DNA from: Proteobacteria bacterium 005FR1
GTDB taxonomy: Bacteria; Pseudomonadota; Gammaproteobacteria; Pseudomonadales; Cellvibrionaceae
Direction of reading: 5' to 3'
DNA length: 64,000 nt
Assembly (NCBI GenBank): GCA_026192395.1
Contig: WACF01000001.1
Span: 1-64,000, forward strand
A program made the position numbers and the translations under genes. The notes below the pieces were generated by a model. It was given only the letters and a program-made list of their open reading frames with translations. It made no database searches and was not told the DNA's origin. This document shows, one piece after another, positions 8,732 through 17,576 of this stretch (the stretch's first letter is position 1; the number at the start of each line of letters is the position of its first letter).

Positions 8732-10855
8732 CTAGTGCATTCTTGACGTTGAACTCTCGATGAACTCAACCAAAGAAGCAAATTCAACAGGTTTAGCAAA
8801 GTGCTCGTTAAAGCCTGCCGCTTTGGCGAGTTCACGATCGCTCGTTTGGCAGTACCCTGATATCGCGGCAAGTATCGAACTCCTTGTTCTAGGGTTCTGA
8901 CGCAGCTGGCGCGCCACCTCGTAGCCGTCCATCCCCGGAAGACCGATATCGATCAACGCGACTTCGGGGCTGAATCTCTCCGTCTCCCTAAGTGCGTCGA
9001 TGCCGTTATCTACCACAGATACATCGTTGCCAAGCGCCTCAAGCAGTTCTTTCAGAGTTTCTGCAATACTGCAGTTGTCCTCCACAATAAGTATACGCTT
9101 CTTGCCAGGATGGGGATCTGAGTGTGCTCTCACCGGCTTTTCCAGAAGCACCTCCTTCGGGGCGAGGGGCAGCTTGACGGTGAACTCAGCGCCTTTTCCC
9201 TCTCCTTCGCTCTGCAACTGGATCTGCCCCCCGTGAAGCTCGACTATGTTTTTGGCAATGGTTAGTCCGATACCGAGTCCTCCTTCGGATCGATCAAGGC
9301 CACGTTCCGCCTGTCCGAACAAGTCGAAGATATATTCTTGTACATGGATGGGGACGCCGATTCCGGTATCGCGTACTCGCAAGTCTGACCACCCATCGCC
9401 GGCTTGAAGGCTAAGAGCAACTTCCCCACCTGGGTCAGTATATTTGATTGCATTGTTAAGGAGGTTTGACAGAACCTGGTCCAGACGTATGGCGTCCCCG
9501 AGAACGACTACCGATCTATCCGGCAGGTTTAGTTTAGGTGCAAGCTGTTTTTTGTTCAGCATTGGTAGGGCGGTATCGAACGCTTCCCTGGACAAAATGG
9601 TCAAGTCGACTGGCTCGTTCTTGAGAGCAATAGAGCCTCGCATCACCCTTGACACGTCCAAGAGGTCGTCGACCATCGACGTTAGCACTCTGACTTGTTT
9701 TCGCAGCGCTTCTGTGTAGCGCTCTCCGGCCTTTGGCACCACGCGCCGAATCAGTTCGACCGTATTCGAGATAACCGCCAGGGGATTGCGGAGCTCATGC
9801 GCCAACATGGCTAAAAATTCGTTTTTACGCTCATCGTTTTCGAGGAGTTGCTGGTTCGCTTCATGGAGTGCCTGCTCCATTTTTCGACGCTCGGTGATGT
9901 CAAGTAGCGAGCTTACCGTCCGTTCAGGTGCTCCTGAGGAGTCATAAGCTATATAGGAGCGGTCGAGTAATGTAAGCCAGCTCCCATCGGGTTTGCGAAA
10001 TCGGTACTCGACGCTGGGCAGAGATGCCTTCTCTGAGATAGCGCGCTCAAGCCTTTTGCGCACTTTTGCTTGATCTTCTTCGTGTAAGCAGGAGACAAAC
10101 GCATTCCGAGTCCGTATATCTCCGGGAGCGTAACCTAGGACTGACGTGGCTACTTCATTCCATTCGATCACATTCGCCTTCATATCCCAATCGGCGATCA
10201 CATCGTTTGTGGCCTTGCTCACCAAGCGATAGCGCTCCTCGCTCTTGCGTAGCGCCGCCTCTGAGGTGGCTCGCTCGATGGCTAACCAAACGCGTTCACC
10301 GGCCTCGGTGAGAAGGTCTAGCTCCGTTCGAGACCACTTCCGTGGCTCGGTATGCGCCGCAGTCAAGAAACCCGCAAATCGGGATCTTCTAAATAGTTTG
10401 ACCGACGCAAGTGAAGCTATACGTAGGCGTAGAAAACCAGTTTTGTCTTGGTCCGAGAGACCGGGTGTTGTGGATGTATTTTCAGCAACCCACAACCGGT
10501 TAGAGCCATTCTCCTTTATTCCCCTGTAATTCGGGGTCGGATGCAAGCCTACAGCGCTCGGAAGGCCGGGTGCGTACTCTTGTTCGACTACTAGCAACCC
10601 GGATTGAGACGAAAGCGTCGAAAAATTAACTCGCCCGACTGCGAAATGTTTGGCGATGAGCTCTGCTGCCTCGCGCTGTATCTCATCAGAGGTTTCAAGT
10701 GAGCGAAGTGTATCAGCCAATGCGACACGCAATCGATCGGCATCAGCTTCAGATTTCGGATGTACTGCTCTTCGGCTCACACTTCCTGGTTTTCGCGTCA
10801 TCTGGATATTCGCTGCTACCGAGGCGGAAGGACTGGAGAAAACAACTTTAGTCAT
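8732..10855 (-). CDS. hybrid sensor histidine kinase (GAF-PAS-HisKA-HATPase-REC)
   Basis: About 707 aa from the ATG at 10855; the frame is open to a GTG at 10927 (731 aa) and another ATG lies at 10801. None has a clear ribosome-binding site, so the start is uncertain. Order of domains: GAF-like sensor; PAS/PAC (EERYRLVSKATNDVIADWD to SSLLDITERR); HisKA with phospho-acceptor His in LAHELRNPLAVIS; HATPase (NLLNNAIKY, DTGIGV, GGLGIGLTI); receiver with VEDN, LIDIGLPGMDG (phospho-Asp) and the Lys of FAKP. No transmembrane segment is evident, so it is probably cytoplasmic. No cognate output regulator is adjacent. A degraded copy of its receiver end lies at 3449-3530. Confidence 0.88.
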   Translation of the reverse strand: MTKVVFSSPSASVAANIQMTRKPGSVSRRAVHPKSEADADRLRVALADTLRSLETSDEIQREAAELIAKHFAVGRVNFSTLSSQSGLLVVEQEYAPGLPSAVGLHPTPNYRGIKENGSNRLWVAENTSTTPGLSDQDKTGFLRLRIASLASVKLFRRSRFAGFLTAAHTEPRKWSRTELDLLTEAGERVWLAIERATSEAALRKSEERYRLVSKATNDVIADWDMKANVIEWNEVATSVLGYAPGDIRTRNAFVSCLHEEDQAKVRKRLERAISEKASLPSVEYRFRKPDGSWLTLLDRSYIAYDSSGAPERTVSSLLDITERRKMEQALHEANQQLLENDERKNEFLAMLAHELRNPLAVISNTVELIRRVVPKAGERYTEALRKQVRVLTSMVDDLLDVSRVMRGSIALKNEPVDLTILSREAFDTALPMLNKKQLAPKLNLPDRSVVVLGDAIRLDQVLSNLLNNAIKYTDPGGEVALSLQAGDGWSDLRVRDTGIGVPIHVQEYIFDLFGQAERGLDRSEGGLGIGLTIAKNIVELHGGQIQLQSEGEGKGAEFTVKLPLAPKEVLLEKPVRAHSDPHPGKKRILIVEDNCSIAETLKELLEALGNDVSVVDNGIDALRETERFSPEVALIDIGLPGMDGYEVARQLRQNPRTRSSILAAISGYCQTSDRELAKAAGFNEHFAKPVEFASLVEFIESSTSRMH

Positions 10856-10927
10856 CGAAGCATATGTCGAACGTGTTTTCAACGTAATTATTGTTGAGCA
10901 AGGGACGTTGCTGGGACCACAGGGCAC

Positions 10928-11521
10928 GGGCAGACCGATAGATATGCAAGAGAAACCGGAAACTGCCTCTCTTTTTAAAAGGATGGAGCTCTCAAAACTG
11001 CCGAGGTTTTCTGGATGTGCTGCGCAGGTGTGGTTGAACGCGACTCATCCAACACTTCACACAGCGCGAGATTGACTTACAACGCATGTGCGGATGACGT
11101 CCCGCCAAGGGACGGCAGACGGGCACACTCCAAAAGGGGTGAGCCGAAAACGCGTGACTCGCGGTCACAAACAATCGATTTCAGTTGCGCCGTATCTCGC
11201 TTCATCATTCTCTGGATGGTCCGCCGTAAATATTCCGAGGAAGGGCCAGCTGTGGCTCGTTCGAATGCGGGGGCAGCGGGGATCGACACCCGCCAGTTAC
11301 ACGGTCGGAATAACACTGTTATCTCTAGCTACTGCATCGAAAAACAACTGGACTACCGGTGCTTGGAATTGCAGATCACAGTTGGATATCCGCTGATTAT
11401 AATCGCTTACGTGAGGCGGCGATTGTGACGGTAGTGGCCGCCCAAGGACCCAGTGCGCAGTCGTCAATGTTGCTTAGCAAATCTTCAACGGCCAGTAGCC
11501 TTAGTTCTCCAAGGTCTTCTT
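10928..11521. other. 594-bp gap with no gene seen
   Basis: Only short overlapping frames without family signatures. It may contain the promoter of the hybrid kinase (leftward), but I cannot point to clear -35/-10 boxes. Confidence 0.4.
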
Positions 11522-11902
11522 TCACATTGATCTGATAACAGCCTTGGCCTTCGATTTCGCTGAAAGTCGTGATGATAGAGCCTCCGGAAAACGCCCCGGG
11601 TAGCTCTGATATTTAAGACCTTTTTCCGTGGCCTCCCGCAATGTGGCACAGCTCATGATCAAATACGCCAGCTGGTCATAAGTTGCCAGTGAACGCTGGA
11701 CTCCAAGCTTCAGGCCGAGCCCAGTATCCCCCGTCCTATGCAGGGCTTCCGAAAGCAGTGCTCGATGGGTGGTACTGGAGATCGACGTATCCAGCCTCTC
11801 GAGATCGACAAGGCGATGCACTTCGCGTGTTGCCTGCGTATCAATCCCTCTGCTACTTAGGAAGTCGAGCAACCAGATGATGTAGCGAGCGTCGGTATTC
11901 AT
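11522..11902 (-). pseudogene. N-terminal remnant of an AraC-family regulator (arabinose-binding-type domain)
   Basis: 126 aa. The pattern LLDFLSSRGIDTQA, then LLSEALHRTGDTGLGLKLG, then YDQLAYLIMSCATLREATEK and KYQSYPG matches the start of the Arabinose_bd (PF12625-type) sensor domain found in AraC regulators of about 330 aa. The frame stops after this first third. I found no continuation of the sensor domain or the C-terminal HTH in any frame before 11430. No good ribosome-binding site precedes the ATG at 11902. Most likely a 3'-truncated pseudogene. Confidence 0.6.
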
Positions 11903-11939
11903 GAGGGGAGTTCAGTGCTAATGGGAATAACTCCGGGGT

Positions 11940-12152
11940 TCATGCACCTGCAACATCTTTTGCCTGAATTCCCTTCTCGCCGGTCTGAATTGTAAACTCA
12001 ACTCGTTGACCCGCATTGAGCGAGCGGAAGCCACCTCCGCGGATTTCCTTGTAGTGCACAAAGATATCTTCGTCGTGATCAGATCGCTTGATGAATCCAT
12101 AGCCCCGTGCGTTGTTAAACCATTTAACAGTGCCCGTTACTCGGTCGTACAT
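11940..12152 (-). CDS. cold-shock-domain protein (CspA family)
   Basis: 70 aa, the usual length for the family. It contains TGTVKWFNN at the first strand, RNP1-like ARGYGFIKR and RNP2-like DIFVHYKEI, and ends with the typical Q-A-K-D-V. It binds single-stranded nucleic acid as an RNA chaperone in the cytoplasm. AGAGGTGG lies just upstream of the ATG at 12152. The long leader expected for cold-inducible csp genes would lie in 12153-12284; I cannot confirm a structure there. Confidence 0.9.
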   Translation of the reverse strand: MYDRVTGTVKWFNNARGYGFIKRSDHDEDIFVHYKEIRGGGFRSLNAGQRVEFTIQTGEKGIQAKDVAGA

Positions 12153-12284
12153 ACCGCCACCTCTTTTCTTATAGGAAATGCCCAGGGAAAAAGGAGATAT
12201 ACACCCGCCTCGGTCTGACCAGGCGCTTTTTGCAGATTATTTCTTTATTAGCTCTATTCACCTTAGGTCTGCTCCACGGCTAGC

Positions 12285-13604
12285 TCACTGCTGCGACTGC
12301 AGCAGATAATCGGTCGCCAGCGAAGATAGCGCCTCGATGCCTGTTATCAGGGCCGCATCATCGACCAGGAACTCGGGTGAATGATTTGGGGCGGCAGTGC
12401 CGTAGTCCGTAGGAGGGGTCACTCCTAGAAAGAAAAACAGACCCGGTACTTCCCGAGCATAATACGAGAAGTCTTCGGAGCCGGCACCCAAGGGCGCTTC
12501 AACGAGGTCTGCAGCACCTCGCTTCAATGTCGGAAGCATGTCGGCAGTGAGTGCAGGGTCGTTGACGGTAGAAGCATAATTGTCAATGATTGTGACTGTG
12601 GCCTCGGCGCCGGCAGCTTTGGCGATGTGCTCCGCTGTGTCCCTGACACGTTGATTGACATGCGATTGTGTTTCGTCCCCGAAGGTTCGGATCGTGCCAG
12701 TCATTCTCACTTTGTCGGGGATAATGTTGTGGCGCGTGCCGCCCTCGATAGTGCTGATGCTGACAATGACGGGACCACTGCGAATATCGGTCTGGCGACT
12801 CACAACCGCTTGCAGACCAGTGATGATCTGGGCGCTCGTGAGGATTGGGTCGACGCCGTCCCAGGGCTGAGCGCCATGAGTCTGGCGGCCGGTCACTTCG
12901 ATGTGGAGGTCGCCACTGCTCGCCATGACGGGGCCGCTGCGATAGTAGATCACCCCAGTGGGAACGGCAGACGTGACGTGAAGGCCAAAGATCGCATCCA
13001 CGTCCGGATTCTTCAGCACGCCTTCTTTCACCAGCTGGTGCGCTCCGAACAGGCGCTCGCCATCGAACACGTAGTCGCTTGGACCTTCCTCGGCCGGCTG
13101 GAAGATGAACTTCACCGTTCCCGGAAGTTCGTCCTGTATACTCGCAAGGGCTTCGGCGGTCGCCATGAGGATTGCCACGTGAGCATCGTGGCCGCAGGCA
13201 TGCATGACGTATTGCTCCTTGCCTAGATACTTCTGGCGTGCCCTGGAGGCGTAGGGGAGTCCGGTCTGCTCCATTACGGGCAGCGCATCCATATCCGCGC
13301 GTAGCGCTACCACTGCTCCTGGCTTTTCGCCGCGCAAGATGCCGACTACACCGGTTGTGCCCACACCTGTTTCCACTTCCATTCCGAGGCTTCGCAAGTG
13401 CTCGGCGATGATCGCGGCCGTGCGTGTCTCCTGGTTGCCCAACTCGGGATGTTGGTGGATGTCATGGCGCCAAGTGATCGCCTTGTCGTGGAGCACTTCG
13501 GCTTGCGCCAGCACTTTGTCAGTGAGCGTCTGTCCGACTGCAGTTGTGAACGGAGCCGCGACAGCAGCGATAACGAGAGGCAGGTGCGCCAGGATCTTGA
13601 TCAT
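12285..13604 (-). CDS. exported M20D-family metallo-amidohydrolase
   Basis: 439 aa. The start at 13604 follows AAGGAG and gives a signal peptide (MIKILAHLPLVIAAVAAP, likely cleavage after TAVG). The mature part is an M20D peptidase/amidohydrolase: WRHDIHQHPELG, RADMDALPV, the metal ligand stretch MHACGHDAH, FQPAEEG, and a C-terminal GSEDFSYY. The family removes acyl groups or amino acids from amides (hippurate, N-acyl amino acids, IAA conjugates). It follows the other amidohydrolase by 47 bp on the same strand, so both are probably co-transcribed. The substrate is unknown. Its place beside a bile-acid-type cluster makes cleavage of conjugated substrates conceivable but unproven. Confidence 0.88.
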   Translation of the reverse strand: MIKILAHLPLVIAAVAAPFTTAVGQTLTDKVLAQAEVLHDKAITWRHDIHQHPELGNQETRTAAIIAEHLRSLGMEVETGVGTTGVVGILRGEKPGAVVALRADMDALPVMEQTGLPYASRARQKYLGKEQYVMHACGHDAHVAILMATAEALASIQDELPGTVKFIFQPAEEGPSDYVFDGERLFGAHQLVKEGVLKNPDVDAIFGLHVTSAVPTGVIYYRSGPVMASSGDLHIEVTGRQTHGAQPWDGVDPILTSAQIITGLQAVVSRQTDIRSGPVIVSISTIEGGTRHNIIPDKVRMTGTIRTFGDETQSHVNQRVRDTAEHIAKAAGAEATVTIIDNYASTVNDPALTADMLPTLKRGAADLVEAPLGAGSEDFSYYAREVPGLFFFLGVTPPTDYGTAAPNHSPEFLVDDAALITGIEALSSLATDYLLQSQQ

Positions 13605-13651
13605 GGGAATCTCCTTCTTTCGAAAGGGACAAAATGGCTGCAGAAATTCGC

Positions 13652-15370
13652 TCATCGTTGGAATACGACGCGCCCTTCCTTGATAGTCGACAGCACTTTG
13701 ATGTGGCGCAGCTCAGAAGGGTTTACCTCCAGAGGATTGCGATCAAGTACAACCAGATCTGCAAGCTTTCCTGGCTCCAGCGATCCCTTGTCGTTCTCTT
13801 CGAACAACTGATGTGCGGCGTCGATAGTAATTGCCCGAAGGGCGCTAGCGACGTCGATGCGCTGCTCAGGCCCGAGAATCGCACCCGAGCGAGTCTCGCG
13901 AGCAGCCGCTGACCACAGTAGCAGCATCATATCCGGTGGCACGATTGGAGTGTCATTGTGCAAGGTAAACGGAATTCCCAAGGCCGCAGCCGACCGTAAC
14001 GGGCTGATTCGGGCCGCTCGAGCATCACCCAAGACTGAATCGCGGTGCCAGTCGCCCCAGTAGTATGTATGTGCAATGAAGAAAGAAGGGATAAGGCTTA
14101 GACGTGCAGCAGTGTGCAATTGATCATCGCGCATTGTTTGTGCGTGGATGATCACTGTTCGTCTGTCTGCGCATCCCTGTGTCCGGACGACTGCCTGTTC
14201 GGCGCGGAGTAACTGGTCGATAGCCGCGTCTCCGTTCGCATGAGCCTGTACTTGCCAGCCTAGCTCATAGAAGAACTTCAGTTGACCTTGCAGCTCTTCG
14301 TCCTCCATTGCAGGATAGCCCTGGTATGTCTCGGATTCGCCGGGCGGCGGCACATGGTAGGGCTCGCTCAGCCAGGCGGTCTTTCCCTGAGGGGAACCAT
14401 CCAGAAGCAGCTTTATACCGCCTACGCGAAAGCCGTTCTTGTAGTTCAGCGAAGGAGAATATTTTTTGTGCACCACCGCCCCGTGCGTGTAAAACGGATA
14501 CGCAACGATGTCGAGGAACAACTTATTCTTTTTCGCGGCAGCGGTCAGCACCGCGAGATCCGCAGGGGTGGTCGCTGCATCCTGGGCCGTGGTAAGCCCG
14601 TAGCTGGCATAATATGTCTGGGCCTCCTGCAGCAGCCGGATACGATCTTCAAACGATGGCTGCGGAAAACCGCCCTCGAAAACGAACTTAAGTGCCTGCT
14701 CTTCCACGATTCCGCTCGGATCGCCGGTGCCTTCGTGTCGGCGGATTACACCACCTGGGGGGCTGACGGTGTTCGCCTCGATCCCGGCCATTGCAAGACA
14801 CCTTGAATTGCAGACACCGAGGTGACCGGACACATGGAATAGGAAAATTGGATGCTCCTCGCTGACTTTGTCCAGATCGAACCGTTTGGGATGACGCCCT
14901 TCGGCCAGCAACGAGTCGTCGTAACCATAGCCGATGATCCATTCCCCCTTCGCCTTTTTGTCGGCTTCCGTCTGCAATGTGGCCTGTAGTTGGGAGATAT
15001 TCTTCACTTCACCGACTGGTGGTGAAGCAACATTGACATAGCCAGTGAACACCGCTGCATGCGCAATGTGGCCGTGTGCATCGATGAATCCGGGCACGAG
15101 GGTGGCGCCAGCCAGGTCGACGTCTTCTGCAGTGTTCCCAACAGCAGCACGTACGATCTCTTCATCCCCGACCGCCACAATCCTTCCGGCTCGGACGGCG
15201 ACTGCCTCAACCTGAGGATTACTATCATCCATCGTGATGATATTGCCACCATGATAAATGCGGCCAATCGGCTGCTGTTGATCGTTTACTGGTTTTCCAG
15301 TATCCCCATTTGCCCCAGCTATAAACGCAAGCAATACGAGGGTGGTTAGCCGACGACATGTTACGAACAT
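13652..15370 (-). CDS. exported YtcJ-like amidohydrolase (amidohydrolase_3)
   Basis: 572 aa. The start at 15370 (AGAGGA upstream) gives a signal peptide (MFVTCRRLTTLVLLAFIAG). Family features: GRIYHGGNIITMDDSNPQVE at the N-terminus, the metal-binding VPGFIDAHGHIAH, GYGYDDSLL, LDGSPQGKTAWL, QAHANGDAAID, and the C-terminal GSLEPGKLADLVVLDRNP. These enzymes hydrolyse formamide or other amide/imide bonds; most have no known substrate. It is the first gene of a two-gene operon with the M20D enzyme. Confidence 0.87.
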   Translation of the reverse strand: MFVTCRRLTTLVLLAFIAGANGDTGKPVNDQQQPIGRIYHGGNIITMDDSNPQVEAVAVRAGRIVAVGDEEIVRAAVGNTAEDVDLAGATLVPGFIDAHGHIAHAAVFTGYVNVASPPVGEVKNISQLQATLQTEADKKAKGEWIIGYGYDDSLLAEGRHPKRFDLDKVSEEHPIFLFHVSGHLGVCNSRCLAMAGIEANTVSPPGGVIRRHEGTGDPSGIVEEQALKFVFEGGFPQPSFEDRIRLLQEAQTYYASYGLTTAQDAATTPADLAVLTAAAKKNKLFLDIVAYPFYTHGAVVHKKYSPSLNYKNGFRVGGIKLLLDGSPQGKTAWLSEPYHVPPPGESETYQGYPAMEDEELQGQLKFFYELGWQVQAHANGDAAIDQLLRAEQAVVRTQGCADRRTVIIHAQTMRDDQLHTAARLSLIPSFFIAHTYYWGDWHRDSVLGDARAARISPLRSAAALGIPFTLHNDTPIVPPDMMLLLWSAAARETRSGAILGPEQRIDVASALRAITIDAAHQLFEENDKGSLEPGKLADLVVLDRNPLEVNPSELRHIKVLSTIKEGRVVFQR

Positions 15371-15547
15371 GAAGATATCCTCTAAGATTCTAATTTCTCG
15401 TTTTCGAACTATAGCCGACATCTGCTACCGAATGCTTGGGTCTGCAATTGCATCCACCATACTCGTGACGGAAACGAGGCGGCATGGCCGGGCGGACCGG
15501 TCGGGATAGCCGGCCAATGGATATTGTTATGAGCTCACGTTTGCATC

Positions 15548-16054
15548 TCAGGGAAGAATCTGTGCTAGTGACCCGTGTTGTCGCAAAGCTGTATAAGTAC
15601 AGAAGCTAGCGATAAACCCTCCCAAGAATGTGCAATAGGTGATTTTGAATGCTACAAAAGTATGCACCGGAACGGTTTGTGCCAGAAGGAAATTCCAGAT
15701 CAGTAGCGTGGGGACAGTAAGAATCATTGTCGTACAAAGGGCGATGGCAGTACCCATTGCCAAAGGGGAATAGTTTTGCCAGAACGGGATGCGGAAGTCA
15801 GGGAATATACCCTGCAATCTTCCGGCTCTCAGTTTTTTGCGAGTAAGGCCGAAGACGATAGGAGCGGCGATGATCGGCAACAAGATGGTCGTCAGCAGCG
15901 TATCTATGACAATATTCGGGGTTTCTCCCCAAAGACTAATGGTTTTCTGGTCCTGAAAGAGCAGGAATGCAATCGCACCGTTGATCAAGCCGTTGATTGA
16001 GCCGGCAATGAGAAACTGATCAAACCACAAGAGCTTCCGTAGATCTTTGCGCAT
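15548..16054 (-). CDS. small integral membrane protein
   Basis: 168 aa with about four predicted membrane helices: FLIAGSINGLINGAIAFLLF, TLLTTILLPIIAAPIVFGL, MGTAIALCTTMILTVPTLLI, and a C-terminal ITYCTFLGGFIASF. A KKLRAGR loop and an N-terminal MRKDLRKLL give positive charge. I do not recognise the family. AAAAGG precedes the ATG at 16054. It stands between the amidohydrolase pair and the steroid cluster and lacks the steroid operator. Confidence 0.7.
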   Translation of the reverse strand: MRKDLRKLLWFDQFLIAGSINGLINGAIAFLLFQDQKTISLWGETPNIVIDTLLTTILLPIIAAPIVFGLTRKKLRAGRLQGIFPDFRIPFWQNYSPLAMGTAIALCTTMILTVPTLLIWNFLLAQTVPVHTFVAFKITYCTFLGGFIASFCTYTALRQHGSLAQILP

Positions 16055-16274
16055 AACCTTTTTTCAGTGGAGGACGGGAGGGTGTCGTAGCTTGCACCGA
16101 CGATAGCTTGACGTAGCATTAGAAGCAGCCTAGTTCGGCCATGGCTGCTTGGCTTCCTCCATACAGACTAGGGAAGCTGTTGAGAATAGGTTGTGCGGCA
16201 GCAGGGTTGGCGTCAATTCCGGATTTGCGAAACAAGCAGCGTACGTGGTCACGCTGGCAAAGAAAGGGGCGAAA

Positions 16275-16302
16275 TAAAAAAGCCCCTGTCAGAGTCAGGG
16301 GC
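16275..16302 (-). terminator. rho-independent terminator after kshA
   Basis: On the minus strand a GCCCCTG/CAGGGGC stem (16302-16296 with 16288-16282) with a 7-nt loop is followed by six T and then ATTT. It lies about 33 bp past the kshA stop, so kshA is probably transcribed alone. Confidence 0.85.
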
Positions 16303-16334
16303 GGAAGGAGAGGAAGTTCTTGGGCATGGTGGTA

Positions 16335-17429
16335 TTACTGTTGTGAGTAGGGCTCGGCACCTTTTGGTACGTACACGCCTTCGCACTTGCTCACAAACTC
16401 GTTTTTGCGTTCGCGCGGATTGAAAAATTGCTTGTACCAGATACGCGCCTTCATGAAGGGGCCATCACTGGGGATGAACATGCCGTTCAGGCAGGGAGCC
16501 TTATTGGTCCAGACTTCGAAATCCTGCTTGAAGGCGAGCAGACTGGCATGCTGGAACTGGCCAGCAGCGATGGTGTCCTCGACTGTCACTTCCGATTTGC
16601 CGCTGGGCGACTTTACCAGAAGCGCATGCCACACTTTGATGAGCCCATCGTCGATGGGCGTATGGTTGATCATCAGGATCGATTCATAAAAGCCGGTCAG
16701 ATATGAAATCAGTACGCCCGGCCCGTGGTAGGTCGTATCCGTGTGCAGAATCGGACTACCGCCGTCTTCGCTCACAAGAGTGCGATGGGGCCCGCACTGG
16801 CGCTGAATGGCAAGATGGCCCTTGAACTCATTTTCGTAGCGCTGCACCGTGGAGCCGTGGATCGGGCCCAGGTGGCCGTAATCGCAAATGTTATCTATGA
16901 CTTCCTGAGGGTGCTGCTTCAGCTCGCCCAGATCGTCGAATTTCCAGCGCACCCAGGCGGGGTCATCCCATTCGGGGAGCGAGGGGTGATCCCATTCAGG
17001 TTCGCCACCTTCCGGGTCGTGCCAGACCCACACTGCGCCCAGGCTTTCAACAACTGTCCACGAACGTACACAGGCGGTTTTGGGAATGGGGCCCTCGTGG
17101 TAAGGGATGTCGTTACATTGCCCGTCGGGACCGAACCGCCAGGCATGATAAGGACAGCGGATGCTGTCGCCTTCGATGTTGGTGCCGCCGCCGTCGAGGA
17201 TTACGTAGGAGGTGTCGTTGGGTGCGGCCAAGTGGGTCTTCATGTGCGGACAATAGGCATCCAGCAGAACAACTCTGCCGGTTTCTCGCCCGCGGTAAAG
17301 CGCCAGGTCCTGGCCGAAAAAGCGTACGGCCAGCGGCTTGTGAGTGTTGATATCGTCGGACGTGGCGATCATGAACCAGCCGCGTGGAAAGGTGAATTCG
17401 CCGAGACGGTAGTCCTGGGTTGTTGCCAT
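16335..17429 (-). CDS. kshA: 3-ketosteroid 9alpha-hydroxylase, oxygenase component KshA (Rieske non-heme iron)
   Basis: 364 aa. It hydroxylates C9 of a 3-ketosteroid; with Delta1-dehydrogenation this opens ring B. Rieske ligands are C60-P-H62 and C92-P-Y-H95, with an unusually long connecting loop. The mononuclear iron site shows N180-x-x-D183-x-x-H186 and H191 (NICDYGHLGPIHG). The start at 17429 is preceded by AGGAG; the longer frame up to 17501 would run into the operator. The operator at 17501-17516 is 72 bp upstream and a strong terminator follows. The reductase partner is KshB at 19379. Family assignment is firm as a Rieske oxygenase; the 9alpha role rests on context. Confidence 0.88.
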   Translation of the reverse strand: MATTQDYRLGEFTFPRGWFMIATSDDINTHKPLAVRFFGQDLALYRGRETGRVVLLDAYCPHMKTHLAAPNDTSYVILDGGGTNIEGDSIRCPYHAWRFGPDGQCNDIPYHEGPIPKTACVRSWTVVESLGAVWVWHDPEGGEPEWDHPSLPEWDDPAWVRWKFDDLGELKQHPQEVIDNICDYGHLGPIHGSTVQRYENEFKGHLAIQRQCGPHRTLVSEDGGSPILHTDTTYHGPGVLISYLTGFYESILMINHTPIDDGLIKVWHALLVKSPSGKSEVTVEDTIAAGQFQHASLLAFKQDFEVWTNKAPCLNGMFIPSDGPFMKARIWYKQFFNPRERKNEFVSKCEGVYVPKGAEPYSQQ

Positions 17430-17500
17430 GGAAGAACTCCTGGTTTTCTGGTTACCCATTTGGTTGTGGTTGATTCTGGGTTGCGGCTTTTCCGCGGACA

Positions 17501-17516
17501 TACTCTGTTTGGACGA
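17501..17516. promoter_or_regulatory. steroid-regulon palindrome, kshA
   Basis: TACTCT-GTTT-GGACGA; one departure from TMGTCY-N4-RGACKA (C at position 3). It is centred about 80 bp upstream of the kshA start. Confidence 0.65.
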
Positions 17517-17576
17517 TATGGCCGCTTTAAGCTGACATGAATCAACTTTTAGCCATTTTGGTGTAATCGACTGTGG

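Noticed and set aside
16725-17540. 271-codon plus-strand frame over kshA
   Set aside because: KshA on the other strand carries Rieske and iron-site motifs at the correct spacing; the frame also runs across the operator.
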